Below, piece after piece: positions 1 to 9,754 of a stretch of DNA of 64,000 bases (its first letter is position 1; every line of letters starts with the position of its first letter). Source of the DNA: Kitasatospora sp. NBC_00458 (GTDB lineage: Bacteria; Actinomycetota; Actinomycetes; Streptomycetales; Streptomycetaceae). The notes below the pieces were generated by a model, which was not told the DNA's origin, searched no databases, and was given only the letters and a program-made list of their open reading frames with translations. The stretch is taken from the NCBI RefSeq assembly GCF_036013975.1, contig NZ_CP107904.1:4775001-4839000 (forward strand). The letters are read 5' to 3'. The position numbers were made by a program, and so were the translations under genes.

Positions 1-258
1 GATGCCGACGGCCCGCCCCGAGGCGAGGTCGACGGCGGCGAACTTCACGGCCGTCCCGGCGGCGACCTCGGCGAGGCGGACGTCGAGGATCGCGCCCAGC
101 TCCTCCTCGGTGGTCGGGGCGGCGAACGGGATCCAGCGCCAGACGTCCGGGTCCTGGCCGATGGAGGCCCACAGCTCGGGGAGGTGGTGGCGGCCGAGCG
201 GTTCCAGGCGGACGTGGCGGCCGGTGAGCGTGACGGGGGCGGGGAGCTTCGCAGTCAT
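1..258 (-). CDS. GNAT-family N-acetyltransferase (C-terminus cut by window edge)
   Basis: The frame starts at ATG 258 and runs off the left edge; 86 codons are visible. It reads MTAKLPAPVTLTGRHVRLEP, then a region with WRWIPF and EEELGAIL. This is the usual N-terminus of RimJ/RimL-type acetyltransferases, where 'TGRHVRLEPL' leads strand 1. The acetyl-CoA pyrophosphate loop lies outside the window, so the substrate cannot be guessed. A large palindrome sits 23 bases upstream of the start and is probably its operator. The gene is a single transcription unit, running away from purA's terminator. Confidence 0.75.
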   Translation of the reverse strand, partial: MTAKLPAPVTLTGRHVRLEPLGRHHLPELWASIGQDPDVWRWIPFAAPTTEEELGAILDVRLAEVAAGTAVKFAAVDLASGRAVGI

Positions 259-280
259 GATCGAGAAGGTAGCGCGCGAA

Positions 281-314
281 TGCACTAGATGCAATGCATC
301 ATTGCGCTAGTGCA
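281..314. promoter_or_regulatory. Large imperfect palindrome, probable operator of the GNAT gene
   Basis: TGCACTAG (281-288) is mirrored by CTAGTGCA (307-314). Inside them GCAATG (291-296) is mirrored by CATTGC (300-305) around CAT. The nested 34-base dyad lies just upstream of the GNAT start at 258 and outside any gene. It is far AT-richer than its surroundings. A dimeric or tetrameric repressor site is the simplest explanation; the binding protein is unknown. Confidence 0.6.
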
Positions 315-334
315 AAGGCGTGAGGGCGGAGAAA

Positions 335-365
335 GGCCCTGCGGACCGCGATGGTCCGCAGGGCC
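335..365 (-). terminator. Terminator of purA
   Basis: A perfect 13-bp stem (335-347 with 353-365, loop GCGAT) is followed on the minus strand by a short TTTCT run. It lies about 50 bases past the purA stop and insulates purA from the GNAT gene. Confidence 0.8.
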
Positions 366-416
366 CTCCTCCGCTCGTCGGCCGCCGCGGTCGACGCCGG
401 GGCCGACGGCAGGGGA

Positions 417-1805
<1,389 letters not shown>

Positions 1806-1826
1806 TTACCTGAGGAAGGACCGGTT

Positions 1827-2702
1827 GTGTCGTCCCTGTCCACGCCTGCAACCGGCGGCCCCGAGCCGCTTCTGCTGCTCCTCGACCCGGCGGCCCGGCA
1901 GACCGACGGCGAGTCGGTGCGGATCGCGAAGGACGTTCTCTCCGGCGGGGCGGACGTCAAGGTGGCGTACCCGGAGAGTCCGTCCGAGCTCGACCGGGTG
2001 CTTTCGCACCGGGGGCGGAGGCGACCGGTGGTGATCGGTTCCGACCTGGCCCTGCAGCGGGTGCTCCAGGCGCTGCACCGCCAGCGTGAGCTGGGTTCGG
2101 ACGCGGTGGGGGTGGTCCCGGTGGGCCGGCCGGACGAGCTGTCGGCGTCCCGGGCGCTGGGCGTCCCGGGGGCCCCGGTGGCGGCGGCGCGGGCGGTGCT
2201 GTCGGGGGTGCCGCGGAAGCTCGACCTGCTGGTGGACGACGGGGGCGGGGTGGCGCTCGGCGGGGTGCGGATCCCGGGGGGAGGGACGCGTCGGCCGGTC
2301 GGCCGTTCGAGCGGTTGGCGTTCGCTATGGGCGAAACTGGCTGCGGCCGAGCAGGGGACCGTACTCACCGCCGCCGAGGCCCGGGGCGAGGGCAGGGGCG
2401 AGACCAGGGGCGAGCACGGCTCCCGGCTCCGGGTCGAGGCGGACGGCCGGCTGCTCGTGGACGTCCACCGCCCGGTCCGGGCCGTCCAGGTGACGCTGCC
2501 CGCCGGCGAGGCGCTCGGCGAGGGCGTGCTGGAGGTCGTGGTCCGCACGCCCGGCGCCCTGCTGCGGGCCCGGGCGGCCAGCGTCTCGGTGGTCGGGCGC
2601 GGGTTCGGCTACGAGGCGGACGGTCACCCGGTCGGCCCGGTCCGGGCGCGCACCTGGACCGTCCACCCCGGCTGCTGGGGCCTGCTGCTGCCCGCTGCGT
2701 AG
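1827..2702 (+). CDS. Diacylglycerol-kinase-like protein, degenerate active site
   Basis: The frame starts at GTG 1827 behind GAGGAAGGA and encodes 291 residues. The layout resembles the DAGK/NAD-kinase fold: an N-terminal Rossmann-like half (PVVIGSDLALQRVLQAL near 68-84, then VVPVGRPDELSASRALGVPG near 97) and a C-terminal beta-rich half. In true lipid kinases the first segment carries GGDGT and the second PLGTGND(L/F)A. Here these are IGSDL and PVGRPDELS, so the nucleotide-binding glycines are partly lost. It may be a lipid-binding or regulatory homologue. I infer the family only; catalysis is doubtful. It is divergent from purA. Confidence 0.6.
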   Translation: MSSLSTPATGGPEPLLLLLDPAARQTDGESVRIAKDVLSGGADVKVAYPESPSELDRVLSHRGRRRPVVIGSDLALQRVLQALHRQRELGSDAVGVVPVGRPDELSASRALGVPGAPVAAARAVLSGVPRKLDLLVDDGGGVALGGVRIPGGGTRRPVGRSSGWRSLWAKLAAAEQGTVLTAAEARGEGRGETRGEHGSRLRVEADGRLLVDVHRPVRAVQVTLPAGEALGEGVLEVVVRTPGALLRARAASVSVVGRGFGYEADGHPVGPVRARTWTVHPGCWGLLLPAA

Positions 2703-2725
2703 TCGCCGCGGAGCGCAGCGCTACC

Positions 2726-2748
2726 CCCGGGGCGCCGGGCGCCCCGGG
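2726..2748 (+). terminator. GC-only hairpin after the kinase-like gene
   Basis: CCCGGGGCG (2726-2734) pairs with CGCCCCGGG (2740-2748). There is no T-tract. It lies 24 bases past the stop and fits the U-less hairpin terminators common in streptomycetes. Confidence 0.5.
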
Positions 2749-2992
2749 AAGCCCCGGGTGAGCAGGCTCACGTTGGGCGAACGGCGGCCGAACGCGGGGC
2801 GAAGGGCCGTCCGTGCACGGAATTCGCCAACGGGCGCGAACCGCAAGGCCAACCGCGTGCGCGGGGAATGCGGGGCGGCCGAAATCCACAACGGGTAAGG
2901 GGTTTTGTCTACGCGCGTTACCGTCCGACCGACCGACAATCCCGCCCGCCCGGGTTCCGGAAGCCTGTGCCAACTGCCCTAGACTCGAAGGC

Positions 2993-4576
2993 GTGCCACG
3001 TGGTGACGGAAGACTCAACCACGATCTTCTTCCCGGTGAGAAAGGCCCCCAGGACGCTTGCGGCGTCTTCGGTGTCTGGGCTCCCGGCGAGGAGGTCGCC
3101 AAGCTCACGTTCTTCGGCCTTTACGCCCTGCAGCACCGCGGTCAGGAATCCGCGGGCATCGCAGTGAGCAATGGCTCCCAGATTCTCGTCTTCAAGGACA
3201 TGGGACTCGTCTCCCAGGTCTTCGACGAGGCCTCCCTGGGGTCGTTGCACGGGCATATCGCCGTCGGACACGCCCGCTACTCGACCACCGGTTCCTCGGT
3301 CTGGGAGAACGCCCAGCCGACCTTCCGGGCGACCGTCCACGGTTCGCTGGCCCTCGGGCACAACGGAAACCTGGTGAACACCGCCGAACTGGCGGCCATG
3401 GTCGCCGAACTCCCCGGTGAGGAGCACGTCTCCCGCTCCGGGCGGTCGGCCGCGACCAACGACACCGACCTGGTGACCGCGCTGCTCGCCGGCCACCCGG
3501 ACCTCTCCATCGAGGAGACGGCCAAGCTCGTCCTGCCCAAGGTCAAGGGCGCCTTCTCGCTCGTCTTCATGGACGAGCACACGCTCTACGCCGCCCGCGA
3601 CCCGCAGGGCATCCGCCCGCTGGTGCTGGGCCGGCTGGAGCGCGGCTGGGTGGTCGCCTCCGAGACGGCGGCGCTGGACATCTGCGGCGCCTCCTTCATC
3701 CGCGAGGTCGAGCCGGGCGAGCTCATCGCCATCGACGAGAACGGCATGCGCACCTCGCGGTTCGCCGAGGCCAGGCCCAAGGGCTGCGTCTTCGAGTACG
3801 TCTACCTGGCGCGCCCGGACACCTCCATCGCCGGCCGCAACGTGCACCTCTCCCGCGTGGAGATGGGCCGCAGGCTGGCCGCCGAGGCCCCGGCCGACGC
3901 CGACCTGGTGATAGCGACGCCCGAGTCCGGCACCCCCGCCGCGATCGGCTACGCCGAGGCCAGCGGCATCCCCTACGGCTCCGGCCTGGTGAAGAACGCC
4001 TACGTGGGCCGCACCTTCATCCAGCCCAGCCAGACCATCCGCCAGCTCGGCATCCGGCTCAAGCTGAACCCGCTGCGCGAGGTCATCCAGGGCAAGCGCC
4101 TGGTCGTGGTCGACGACTCGATCGTCCGCGGCAACACCCAGCGCGCCCTGGTCAAGATGCTCCGCGAGGCGGGCGCCGCCGAGGTCCACATCCGGATCTC
4201 GTCGCCGCCGGTCAAGTGGCCGTGCTTCTTCGGCATCGACTTCGCCACCCGCGCGGAGCTGATCGCGAACGGCATGACCATCGAGGAGATCGGCCGCACC
4301 CTCGGCGCGGACTCGCTCTCCTACATCTCGATCGACGGCATGATCGAGGCCACCAAGCAGCCGAAGGACCGGCTCTGCCGGGCCTGCTTCGACGGCGAGT
4401 ACCCGATGGAGCTGCCGGACCCGGCGCTGCTCGGCAAGCTCCTGCTGGAGGCCGAGATCAAGGGCGGCCAGCAGCAGCCGGCGGTCCGCGGCAAGCCGAC
4501 CAGCGGCAGCGACCTGGACGGCGTCCAGTCGCTGCTCGGCGGAGCGGGCGCGGCCGACGCGCTGCGCCGCCCGTAA
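2993..4576 (+). CDS. purF: Amidophosphoribosyltransferase
   Basis: PurF moves the glutamine amide nitrogen to PRPP, the first step of purine synthesis. GTG 2993 gives 527 residues (VPRGDGRLNHDLLPGEKGPQ), the typical actinobacterial start. A propeptide precedes the catalytic Cys of ACGVFGVW (about residue 22). LQHRGQESAGIA and GHARYSTTG mark the Ntn glutaminase domain. The PRTase motif VVVDDSIVRGNT is near 372. Cys residues near the C-terminal third (WPCFFGID, LCRACFDG) match the Fe-S type of PurF. A TAGACT element lies 8 bases before the GTG with no good ribosome site, so leaderless transcription is possible. purM follows after 77 bases. Confidence 0.97.
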   Translation: MPRGDGRLNHDLLPGEKGPQDACGVFGVWAPGEEVAKLTFFGLYALQHRGQESAGIAVSNGSQILVFKDMGLVSQVFDEASLGSLHGHIAVGHARYSTTGSSVWENAQPTFRATVHGSLALGHNGNLVNTAELAAMVAELPGEEHVSRSGRSAATNDTDLVTALLAGHPDLSIEETAKLVLPKVKGAFSLVFMDEHTLYAARDPQGIRPLVLGRLERGWVVASETAALDICGASFIREVEPGELIAIDENGMRTSRFAEARPKGCVFEYVYLARPDTSIAGRNVHLSRVEMGRRLAAEAPADADLVIATPESGTPAAIGYAEASGIPYGSGLVKNAYVGRTFIQPSQTIRQLGIRLKLNPLREVIQGKRLVVVDDSIVRGNTQRALVKMLREAGAAEVHIRISSPPVKWPCFFGIDFATRAELIANGMTIEEIGRTLGADSLSYISIDGMIEATKQPKDRLCRACFDGEYPMELPDPALLGKLLLEAEIKGGQQQPAVRGKPTSGSDLDGVQSLLGGAGAADALRRP

Positions 4577-4584
4577 CGACCCGT

Positions 4585-4612
4585 GTGGGGTCCCGGCTCC
4601 CCGGGGCCCCAC
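4585..4612 (+). terminator. Hairpin between purF and purM (attenuator or weak terminator)
   Basis: GTGGGGTCCCGG (4585-4596) pairs with CCGGGGCCCCAC (4601-4612) around CTCC, with one G-U pair. There is no U-tract. It could let purF and purM be partly uncoupled. Confidence 0.5.
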
Positions 4613-4653
4613 CGCTGTTCCAACCCCCACTGACCCGAAAGGGCCGCACCGCA

Positions 4654-5739
4654 GTGACCACGAACCAGAACGGCGCCACCTACGCCGCCGCCGGCGTCGA
4701 CATCGAGGCGGGCGACCGCGCCGTCGAGCTCATGAAGCAGTGGGTGAAGAAGGCGAGCCGCCCCGAGGTGGTCGGCGGCCTCGGCGGCTTCGCCGGACTC
4801 TTCGACGCGTCCGCCTTCAAGCGCTACGAGCGGCCCCTGCTGGCCTCGGCCACCGACGGCGTGGGCACCAAGGTGGCGATCGCCGCCGCCATGGACAAGC
4901 ACGACACGATCGGCCACGACCTGGTCGGCATGGTCGTCGACGACCTGGTGGTCTGCGGGGCCGAGCCGCTCTTCATGACCGACTACATCTGCGTCGGCAA
5001 GGTCGTCCCGGAGCGGGTCGCGGCGATCGTCAAGGGCATCGCCGAGGGCTGCGCCCTGGCCGGCTGCGCCCTGGTCGGCGGCGAGACCGCCGAGCACCCG
5101 GGCCTGCTCGGGCCGGACGAGTACGACGTCGCGGGCGCCGGTACCGGTGTGGTCGAGGCGGACGCGCTGCTGGGCGCCGAGCGCGTCCGGGCCGGCGACG
5201 TGGTGATCGCGATGGCCGCCTCCGGCCTGCACTCCAACGGCTACTCGCTGGTCCGCCACGTGCTGCTGAACGAGGCCGGCTGGAAGCTCGACCGCAAGGT
5301 CGAGGAGTTCGGCCGGACGCTCGGCGAGGAGCTGCTGGAGCCGACCCGGATCTACTCGCTGGACTGCCTGGCGCTGACCCGGGCCACCGAGGTCCACGCC
5401 TTCTCGCACGTCACCGGCGGCGGCCTGGCGGCCAACCTGGCCCGGGTCATCCCGGACGGCCTGCACGCCCGCCTGGACCGCGGCACCTGGACCCCGCTGC
5501 CGGTCTTCCAGACCGTCGCCCGGGTCGGCAAGGTGGCCACCCTGGAGATCGAGAAGACGCTCAACATGGGCATCGGCATGGTCGCGGTCGTCCCGCCGCA
5601 CTCGGTCGACGTGGTGCTGTCGATCCTGGAGGACCGCGGCGTCGAGTCCTGGCTGCTGGGCGACATCGTCGAGCGGGCCGACGGGCACGACGGCGGCGCG
5701 GCGCTGTACAACGCGTACGAGGGCTTCACCGCGGGCTGA
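4654..5739 (+). CDS. purM: Phosphoribosylformylglycinamidine cyclo-ligase
   Basis: PurM closes the imidazole ring of AIR using ATP, the fifth purine step. GTG 4654 gives 361 residues, the usual size. Visible signatures are YAAAGVDIEAGDRAVELMK at the N-terminus, ASATDGVGTK near 64, HDLVGMVVDDLVVCGAEPLF near 91, GGETAEHPG near 145, SGLHSNGYSLVRH near 190, and SHVTGGGLAANLARV near 250. It follows purF in the same direction and shares its expression at least in part. A strong terminator ends the unit. Confidence 0.97.
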   Translation: MTTNQNGATYAAAGVDIEAGDRAVELMKQWVKKASRPEVVGGLGGFAGLFDASAFKRYERPLLASATDGVGTKVAIAAAMDKHDTIGHDLVGMVVDDLVVCGAEPLFMTDYICVGKVVPERVAAIVKGIAEGCALAGCALVGGETAEHPGLLGPDEYDVAGAGTGVVEADALLGAERVRAGDVVIAMAASGLHSNGYSLVRHVLLNEAGWKLDRKVEEFGRTLGEELLEPTRIYSLDCLALTRATEVHAFSHVTGGGLAANLARVIPDGLHARLDRGTWTPLPVFQTVARVGKVATLEIEKTLNMGIGMVAVVPPHSVDVVLSILEDRGVESWLLGDIVERADGHDGGAALYNAYEGFTAG

Positions 5740-5754
5740 CCGCGGACGCAGGAG

Positions 5755-5785
5755 GGGCCCCGTCGGCAGTGCGCCGGCGGGGCCC
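5755..5785 (+). terminator. Terminator of the purF-purM unit
   Basis: A 13-bp stem (5755-5767 with 5773-5785, one T-G wobble) surrounds AGTGC, followed by TT. It lies 15 bases after the purM stop. Confidence 0.8.
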
Positions 5786-5921
5786 TTCCGCGTCCGCCGG
5801 GCGGCGCGGGACGGTCCTCAGGGCGCGGGGCGCACCGGACGGCGGGGTCGCGCGGGGGAGGGCGCCGCACGCGGGGGCGTGGTCGCGCGCGAGGGGCGCG
5901 GCCGTGCGCGGGAACGCCGAA

Positions 5922-5957
5922 GGACCGGCCCGGTGCACTGGGCACCGAGGCCGGTCC
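5922..5957 (-). terminator. Terminator of the DUF3073 gene
   Basis: GGACCGGCC-CGGTGC (5922-5936) pairs with GCACCG-A-GGCCGGTCC (5942-5957), one bulge. It lies just past the stop of the leftward gene ending at 5973. Confidence 0.7.
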
Positions 5958-5972
5958 GGTCAGACTGGGAGA

Positions 5973-6230
5973 CTACGCGCGACGGCGGGCCTGGGAGGGC
6001 CCGGTACCCGACTCGGTGTCGTCGTCCTCGCCGTCATCGGCGTAACGAGCCGCGTACTCCGCGTAGGGGTCGTCGTCCTCGTCCTCTTCGATCGGCTCCG
6101 GCTCGATCGGGGAGGTGGAGGGCGATACGCCCAGCTCGCTGGAGAGACGATTGGCGTCGAACCCGCCGCTGTTGTACTTCAGCTCGCGGGCGACCTTCGT
6201 CTGCTTGGCCTTGGCCCGGCCGCGCCCCAT
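5973..6230 (-). CDS. DUF3073 family small acidic-tailed protein
   Basis: This 85-residue protein begins MGRGRAKAKQTKVARELKY, the conserved basic head of the DUF3073 family, then NSGGFDANRLSSELG. The C-terminal half is highly acidic (IEEDEDDDPYAEYAARYADD). The basic head and acidic tail suggest nucleic-acid or ribosome association, but no function is established. The family is found in actinobacteria, commonly beside purM as here. It is monocistronic and convergent with purM. Confidence 0.85.
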   Translation of the reverse strand: MGRGRAKAKQTKVARELKYNSGGFDANRLSSELGVSPSTSPIEPEPIEEDEDDDPYAEYAARYADDGEDDDTESGTGPSQARRRA

Positions 6231-6552
6231 GGGTCGACCCCCTCAACGATGGGGCTCACGGCCCCGAGTCTGACACGTGTTCATGATCAAGAGCGGCCTG
6301 CCCGAATGGGGAGAACCGTCCCTTGGAGCATTAACGGTACCTGTTTCTGCCGCTGGACGGTACGTCGTCGGTGTGACGTGGCGCGCACCTGCCGCACCCG
6401 CGACCAGGTCGTCCCAGGTCAGGGGAGGTTTTGCGGCTTTCTGCACGCTGTCCGGAGGTGTCTCAGGTCCGTTGTTCCCGCATCGATTATCCCCCCAAGG
6501 GGGACGTTGGATCACCCGATCGGGCGCAGAAGTGAGAATCCGGTTCCACATT
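6231..6552. other. Intergenic stretch upstream of the DUF3073 gene
   Basis: About 320 bases with no supported gene. It is less GC-rich than the flanks and should hold the DUF3073 promoter. I see a short CCCCC-AA-GGGGG dyad near 6490-6504 but no clear -10/-35 pair. Short open frames here have atypical codon use and I do not call them. Confidence 0.5.
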
Positions 6553-6594
6553 GTGATGCGCGGGGGGCGGAAGTGGACGCCCCCCGCGCATCAC
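6553..6594 (-). terminator. Terminator of the amino acid dehydrogenase gene
   Basis: A perfect 17-bp stem (6553-6569 with 6578-6594) with an 8-base loop lies about 30 bases downstream of the leftward gene that ends at 6623. Confidence 0.85.
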
Positions 6595-6622
6595 GGGTCC
6601 TCCCGGCGGGGCCGGGGCGGGA

Positions 6623-7783
6623 TCAGCCCCGGCGGGCCCCCGGCAGCAGCACCGAGCGGAGCGCACTGATCTCGCGCATCCGCTTCTCGGCCAGGCGGTC
6701 GGCGGCGACGGCCGGCGGCACGCCGTCGGAGGCGGCCCGGGTGAAGATCTCCAGGGTGGTGTCGAAGATCTTCGTCGCCTTGTTCTTGGCGCGCTCGAAG
6801 TTGAAGCCCTCGATCTCGTCGGCGACCTGGATGACGCCGCCGGAGTTCACCAGGTAGTCCGGGGCGTAGAGGATGCCGCGGTCGGCGAGGTCCTTCTCGA
6901 CGCCCGGGTGGGCCAGCTGGTTGTTGGCGGCGCCGCAGACCACGACGGTGCCGTACTCGCCCAGCGCGGCCACCGAGTCGTCGGTGAGGGCGCCGCCGAG
7001 GGCGCAGGGGGCGTAGACGTCCAGCTTGGCCTGGAGCAGCGCGGCGGTGTCGGCGACGACCTCCACCTCCGGGTGGGCGGCGCGCACGCGGTTCACGGCC
7101 GTCTCCGAGACGTCGGTGACGACGACCGTGGCGCCGTCCGCGACGAGGTGGCCGACCAGGTAGTGGCCGACCTTGCCGACGCCCGCGACGCCGACCCGCT
7201 TGCCGCGCAGGGTCGGCTGGCCCCAGCGGGCCTGGGCCGAGGCGCGCATGCCCTGGAAGACGCCGAACGCGGTCAGGATGGAGGAGTCGCCGGCGCCGCC
7301 GTTCTCGGGCGAGCGGCCGGTCACGAACTCGGTCTCGCGCGCGACGACGTCCATGTCCTGGACGTAGGTGCCGACGTCGCAGGCGGTGATGTAGCGGCCG
7401 CGCAGCGACTCGACGAAGCGGCCGTAGGCGCGGAGCATCGCCTCGTTCTTGTCCTTGTTCGGGTCGCCGATGATGACGGCCTTGCCGCCGCCGAGGTCGA
7501 GCCCGGCCAGCGCGTTCTTGTAGGACATGCCGCGCGACAGGTTGAGGGCGTCCTCCAGTGCCGCCTCCTCGGAGGCGTACGGGAAGAAGCGGGTGCCGCC
7601 GAGGGCGGGGCCCAGGGCGGTGGAGTGGACGGCGATGATCGCCTTGAGTCCGGAGGAGCGGTCGTGGCAGAGCACGACCTGCTCGTGGCCGTCGCCGTTG
7701 GCGCCGTCCTGGGGGGTGCCGAAGATCCTGCCGAGCACGCCGGGTGCGGAGTGCGTGGTGGATGCGGTCTGTACGTCGGTCAC
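6623..7783 (-). CDS. vdh: Glu/Leu/Phe/Val dehydrogenase (valine dehydrogenase type)
   Basis: It is an NAD-dependent oxidative deaminase of branched-chain amino acids, supplying 2-oxo acids for branched fatty acids and polyketides. The 386-residue length fits bacterial Leu/Val dehydrogenases. The N-terminal domain holds [12 protein letters not shown] (near 57-68), [31 protein letters not shown] with the catalytic lysines, and [12 protein letters not shown]. The NAD-binding Rossmann motif [12 protein letters not shown] is near 198. The C-terminus has [16 protein letters not shown]. Neighbour order (purM, DUF3073, this, bldC) matches the vdh locus recalled from Streptomyces. Valine versus leucine preference cannot be told from sequence. 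Confidence 0.92.
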   Translation of the reverse strand: MTDVQTASTTHSAPGVLGRIFGTPQDGANGDGHEQVVLCHDRSSGLKAIIAVHSTALGPALGGTRFFPYASEEAALEDALNLSRGMSYKNALAGLDLGGGKAVIIGDPNKDKNEAMLRAYGRFVESLRGRYITACDVGTYVQDMDVVARETEFVTGRSPENGGAGDSSILTAFGVFQGMRASAQARWGQPTLRGKRVGVAGVGKVGHYLVGHLVADGATVVVTDVSETAVNRVRAAHPEVEVVADTAALLQAKLDVYAPCALGGALTDDSVAALGEYGTVVVCGAANNQLAHPGVEKDLADRGILYAPDYLVNSGGVIQVADEIEGFNFERAKNKATKIFDTTLEIFTRAASDGVPPAVAADRLAEKRMREISALRSVLLPGARRG

Positions 7784-7936
7784 TGTGGTGACTCCAGTAG
7801 TTCCGAGGCCCGCTGCTGTGGTGCGGGCGCCTAGGGCGAAGCGTAGTCGCGGGGGAGCCGCCGGTCCGTCCCCTTGCCGAAGCTCGGGCCGGTTGTCCGA
7901 AGGGTGAGACGGGCAGGCCGGGACGCTGCGCGGACC

Positions 7937-7959
7937 GTCCGCGGACCCGGTCCGCGGAC
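7937..7959. promoter_or_regulatory. Twin GTCCGCGGAC palindromes in a divergent promoter
   Basis: The perfect 10-base palindrome GTCCGCGGAC occurs at 7937-7946 and again at 7950-7959, 13 bases centre to centre. It lies between the dehydrogenase (starts 7783, leftward) and the conserved hypothetical gene (starts about 8017, rightward). Paired palindromes close to one helical turn apart suggest a cooperative repressor site. Confidence 0.4.
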
Positions 7960-8016
7960 GACGCGGGAGTGCGTCCGCGAACCGCGCCCTCCCGGACGGC
8001 GGGGGCGCGTGGGAGC

Positions 8017-8946
8017 ATGCAGGACGTGACCGTCGTACGCACCTCCGTGCTGCCGCCCTACGCCGCGCACCTGCGGGTCTACGAACCGCTGGCCGCGTAC
8101 CCGGAGCCCGAGCGGGCGCACTGGCAGGCCTACGCGGCGGAGCACGGGCCGGACGCGGCGGAGGCCGGGGGGTCGGTGGCGGCCGCGGTGCTGGAGGAGC
8201 AGCGCTCGGCGCTGGCCGGGGTGGTCGGCCGGACGCCCCGGGCGCTGCCGGAGCGGGAGAGCGGGCGGGCCTTCGTCCGGGCCGTGGACGGGGTCCTGTA
8301 CGTCTGTCCGTGGGCGACCAGGCTGCGGAGCTGGCAGGCGCTGGAGGAGCTGCGGGCGGGGGCTCCGGTGGCCCTGGTGGACACCGCGCTGCCGCCGGCG
8401 GCCCGGGAGGCGGCGGAGGCGGACCGGGAGCGCTGGCGGGCCGAGCACCCGGACGCGCGGCCGTGGATCCTCACCAGCCGCTGGGAGGTGCCGGTGCGCT
8501 GGTTCCTGCCGTTCGGGGAGGAGGACCGCTGCTTCGTCCCCGCAGGAGTGGGGGAGGGGGAATCGGGGGAACGGAACGGGGGAGAAGGGGTTCGGGGGGA
8601 GAAGGCGTCGTTGTTCTACCTGACGCCGATGGCGCAGGCGCGCCGGCGGGTGGCCCGGGCGTACCGGGCGCTGCGCGAGGCGGTGCCGGAGGGGGAGCTG
8701 GTGCGGGGCGCGGAACAGGTGGGGCGGTGGCTGGAGGAGTTCCACCCGCGGTCGCTGGTGGAGCTGGACTACGGGGGGCTGGTGCACCTGCTGGGGCCGG
8801 AGCGGCTGTCGGCGGACCGTTCGGCGGGGGAGCTGGAGGACGGGCTGCGGGCACTGCGGGCCGGGGACACCGCGGAGGCGCTGCGGGCGTACGAGGAGCT
8901 GACGGTGCGCTGGCGGCGGGTGCTGGCGCTGCGGTACGCGAACTAG
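8017..8946 (+). CDS. Conserved actinobacterial hypothetical protein beside bldC
   Basis: ATG 8017 gives 309 residues; GTG 8026 has the better-spaced ribosome site (GGAG at 8012). I know of no function. It reads as soluble and mixed alpha/beta, with conserved-looking stretches [54 protein letters not shown] and [15 protein letters not shown] Gly/Glu-rich low-complexity insert of about 20 residues follows CFVPAG near residue 182. The same position, between the amino acid dehydrogenase and bldC, is occupied by such a protein in other streptomycetes as I recall them. Confidence 0.7.
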   Translation: MQDVTVVRTSVLPPYAAHLRVYEPLAAYPEPERAHWQAYAAEHGPDAAEAGGSVAAAVLEEQRSALAGVVGRTPRALPERESGRAFVRAVDGVLYVCPWATRLRSWQALEELRAGAPVALVDTALPPAAREAAEADRERWRAEHPDARPWILTSRWEVPVRWFLPFGEEDRCFVPAGVGEGESGERNGGEGVRGEKASLFYLTPMAQARRRVARAYRALREAVPEGELVRGAEQVGRWLEEFHPRSLVELDYGGLVHLLGPERLSADRSAGELEDGLRALRAGDTAEALRAYEELTVRWRRVLALRYAN

Positions 8947-9229
8947 CGGTGCGCGCCCGGCTGAGGGGCTGTCACCACGGGTCCGGGCGGGCGTCGGTGG
9001 TACTTGTAAGACTGTAAGAGTCCTACGGCCCGTCCTGCATGACCAAGGTCCCGGTTCGGGTCAATACCTGTCGAACGTGACACTACTCACCGTTGACGCG
9101 AACTTACCCCTATGTGCAAAAATGGGACAACCAGCCCAACTTCACGTGAGCGTGCCCACTTTTGGGTGGTTCTGGAGTCGATGCGCGCTTTGCGGGGAAA
9201 CGGGGGATCTGGTCCCCTCGTAACCGAAT

Positions 9230-9245
9230 GTCACTATTAGGTGAC
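9230..9245. promoter_or_regulatory. GTCAC-TATTAG-GTGAC dyad upstream of bldC
   Basis: The inverted repeat GTCAC (9230-9234) / GTGAC (9241-9245) with an AT spacer lies about 230 bases before bldC. It is a candidate regulator site; the partner is unknown. Confidence 0.35.
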
Positions 9246-9437
9246 TGCCCGTTATGGGGTGGTCCATCGCCATCCGTCAGCCTTGAACCCGTGAGGGGTC
9301 AATTTTGGCGGTTTGGTCGATAGGGCTGGACGGATGGTGTAGTTGTAGACACCAGGACAAGCCGTTCGTCCTATTACCGACTCGGCCCGTCTATGCCATT
9401 TCGGGCATCGCGGGCCAAGGTGCAGAATTTGAAGGAT

Positions 9438-9459
9438 AGAACCGCCCTGGTTCGGTTCT
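9438..9459 (+). promoter_or_regulatory. Leader hairpin immediately before the bldC ribosome site
   Basis: AGAACCG (9438-9444) pairs with CGGTTCT (9453-9459). The stem ends four bases before GAGGAGG (9463-9469). Such placement could tune translation initiation of bldC. Confidence 0.35.
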
Positions 9460-9475
9460 CCCGAGGAGGCCGCTC

Positions 9476-9682
9476 ATGACCGCTCGTACCCCTGATGCCG
9501 AGCCCCTGCTGACGCCGGCAGAGGTCGCCACCATGTTCCGCGTGGACCCGAAGACCGTGACGCGCTGGGCCAAGGCCGGCAAGCTCACGTCCATTCGCAC
9601 GCTCGGCGGTCACCGCCGCTATCGCGAGGCGGAGGTGCGCGCCCTGCTGGCCGGTATTCCGGCTCAGCGCACCGAGGCCTGA
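9476..9682 (+). CDS. bldC: BldC, MerR-like DNA-binding developmental regulator
   Basis: The gene encodes a 68-residue protein, the size of BldC, a MerR-type winged helix without a dimerisation arm. BldC binds AT-rich direct repeats as head-to-tail oligomers and controls the onset of Streptomyces development. The sequence LLTPAEVATMFRVDPKTVTR is the helix-turn-helix and GGHRRYREAEVRALL the wing and last helix. ATG 9476 follows GAGGAGG at a six-base spacing. It is monocistronic with a very strong terminator and a long upstream region. Confidence 0.97.
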   Translation: MTARTPDAEPLLTPAEVATMFRVDPKTVTRWAKAGKLTSIRTLGGHRRYREAEVRALLAGIPAQRTEA

Positions 9683-9706
9683 CCGGCCGAAGGCGCAAGG
9701 CTCTCG

Positions 9707-9754
9707 AAAGGGGCCGCTTACCGGACTCCGCCGGGTCCGGTAAGCGGCCCCTTT
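9707..9754 (+). terminator. Terminator of bldC
   Basis: A perfect 20-bp stem (9707-9726 with 9735-9754) with an 8-base loop is followed by CTTTGTTTCT. It is the strongest canonical terminator in the window. Confidence 0.95.

Larger units (their letters stand above)
8947..9475. other. Long bldC upstream region
   Basis: A 529-base non-coding stretch, clearly AT-richer than its flanks. It contains GGGGA-N5-TCCCC (9203-9217), the dyad GTCAC-TATTAG-GTGAC (9230-9245), a TTGACG element (9093) and a leader hairpin just before the bldC ribosome site. The length and composition suggest complex control of bldC. I cannot assign a transcription start. Confidence 0.6.

Noticed and set aside
2-310. A 102-codon plus-strand frame at the left edge
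   Set aside because: It is antisense to a GNAT gene with normal codon use and has Arg/Ser-rich low-complexity content.
6243-6551. A 102-codon minus-strand frame upstream of the DUF3073 gene
   Set aside because: Third-position GC is low, no ribosome site or family motif is seen, and it fills the expected promoter region.
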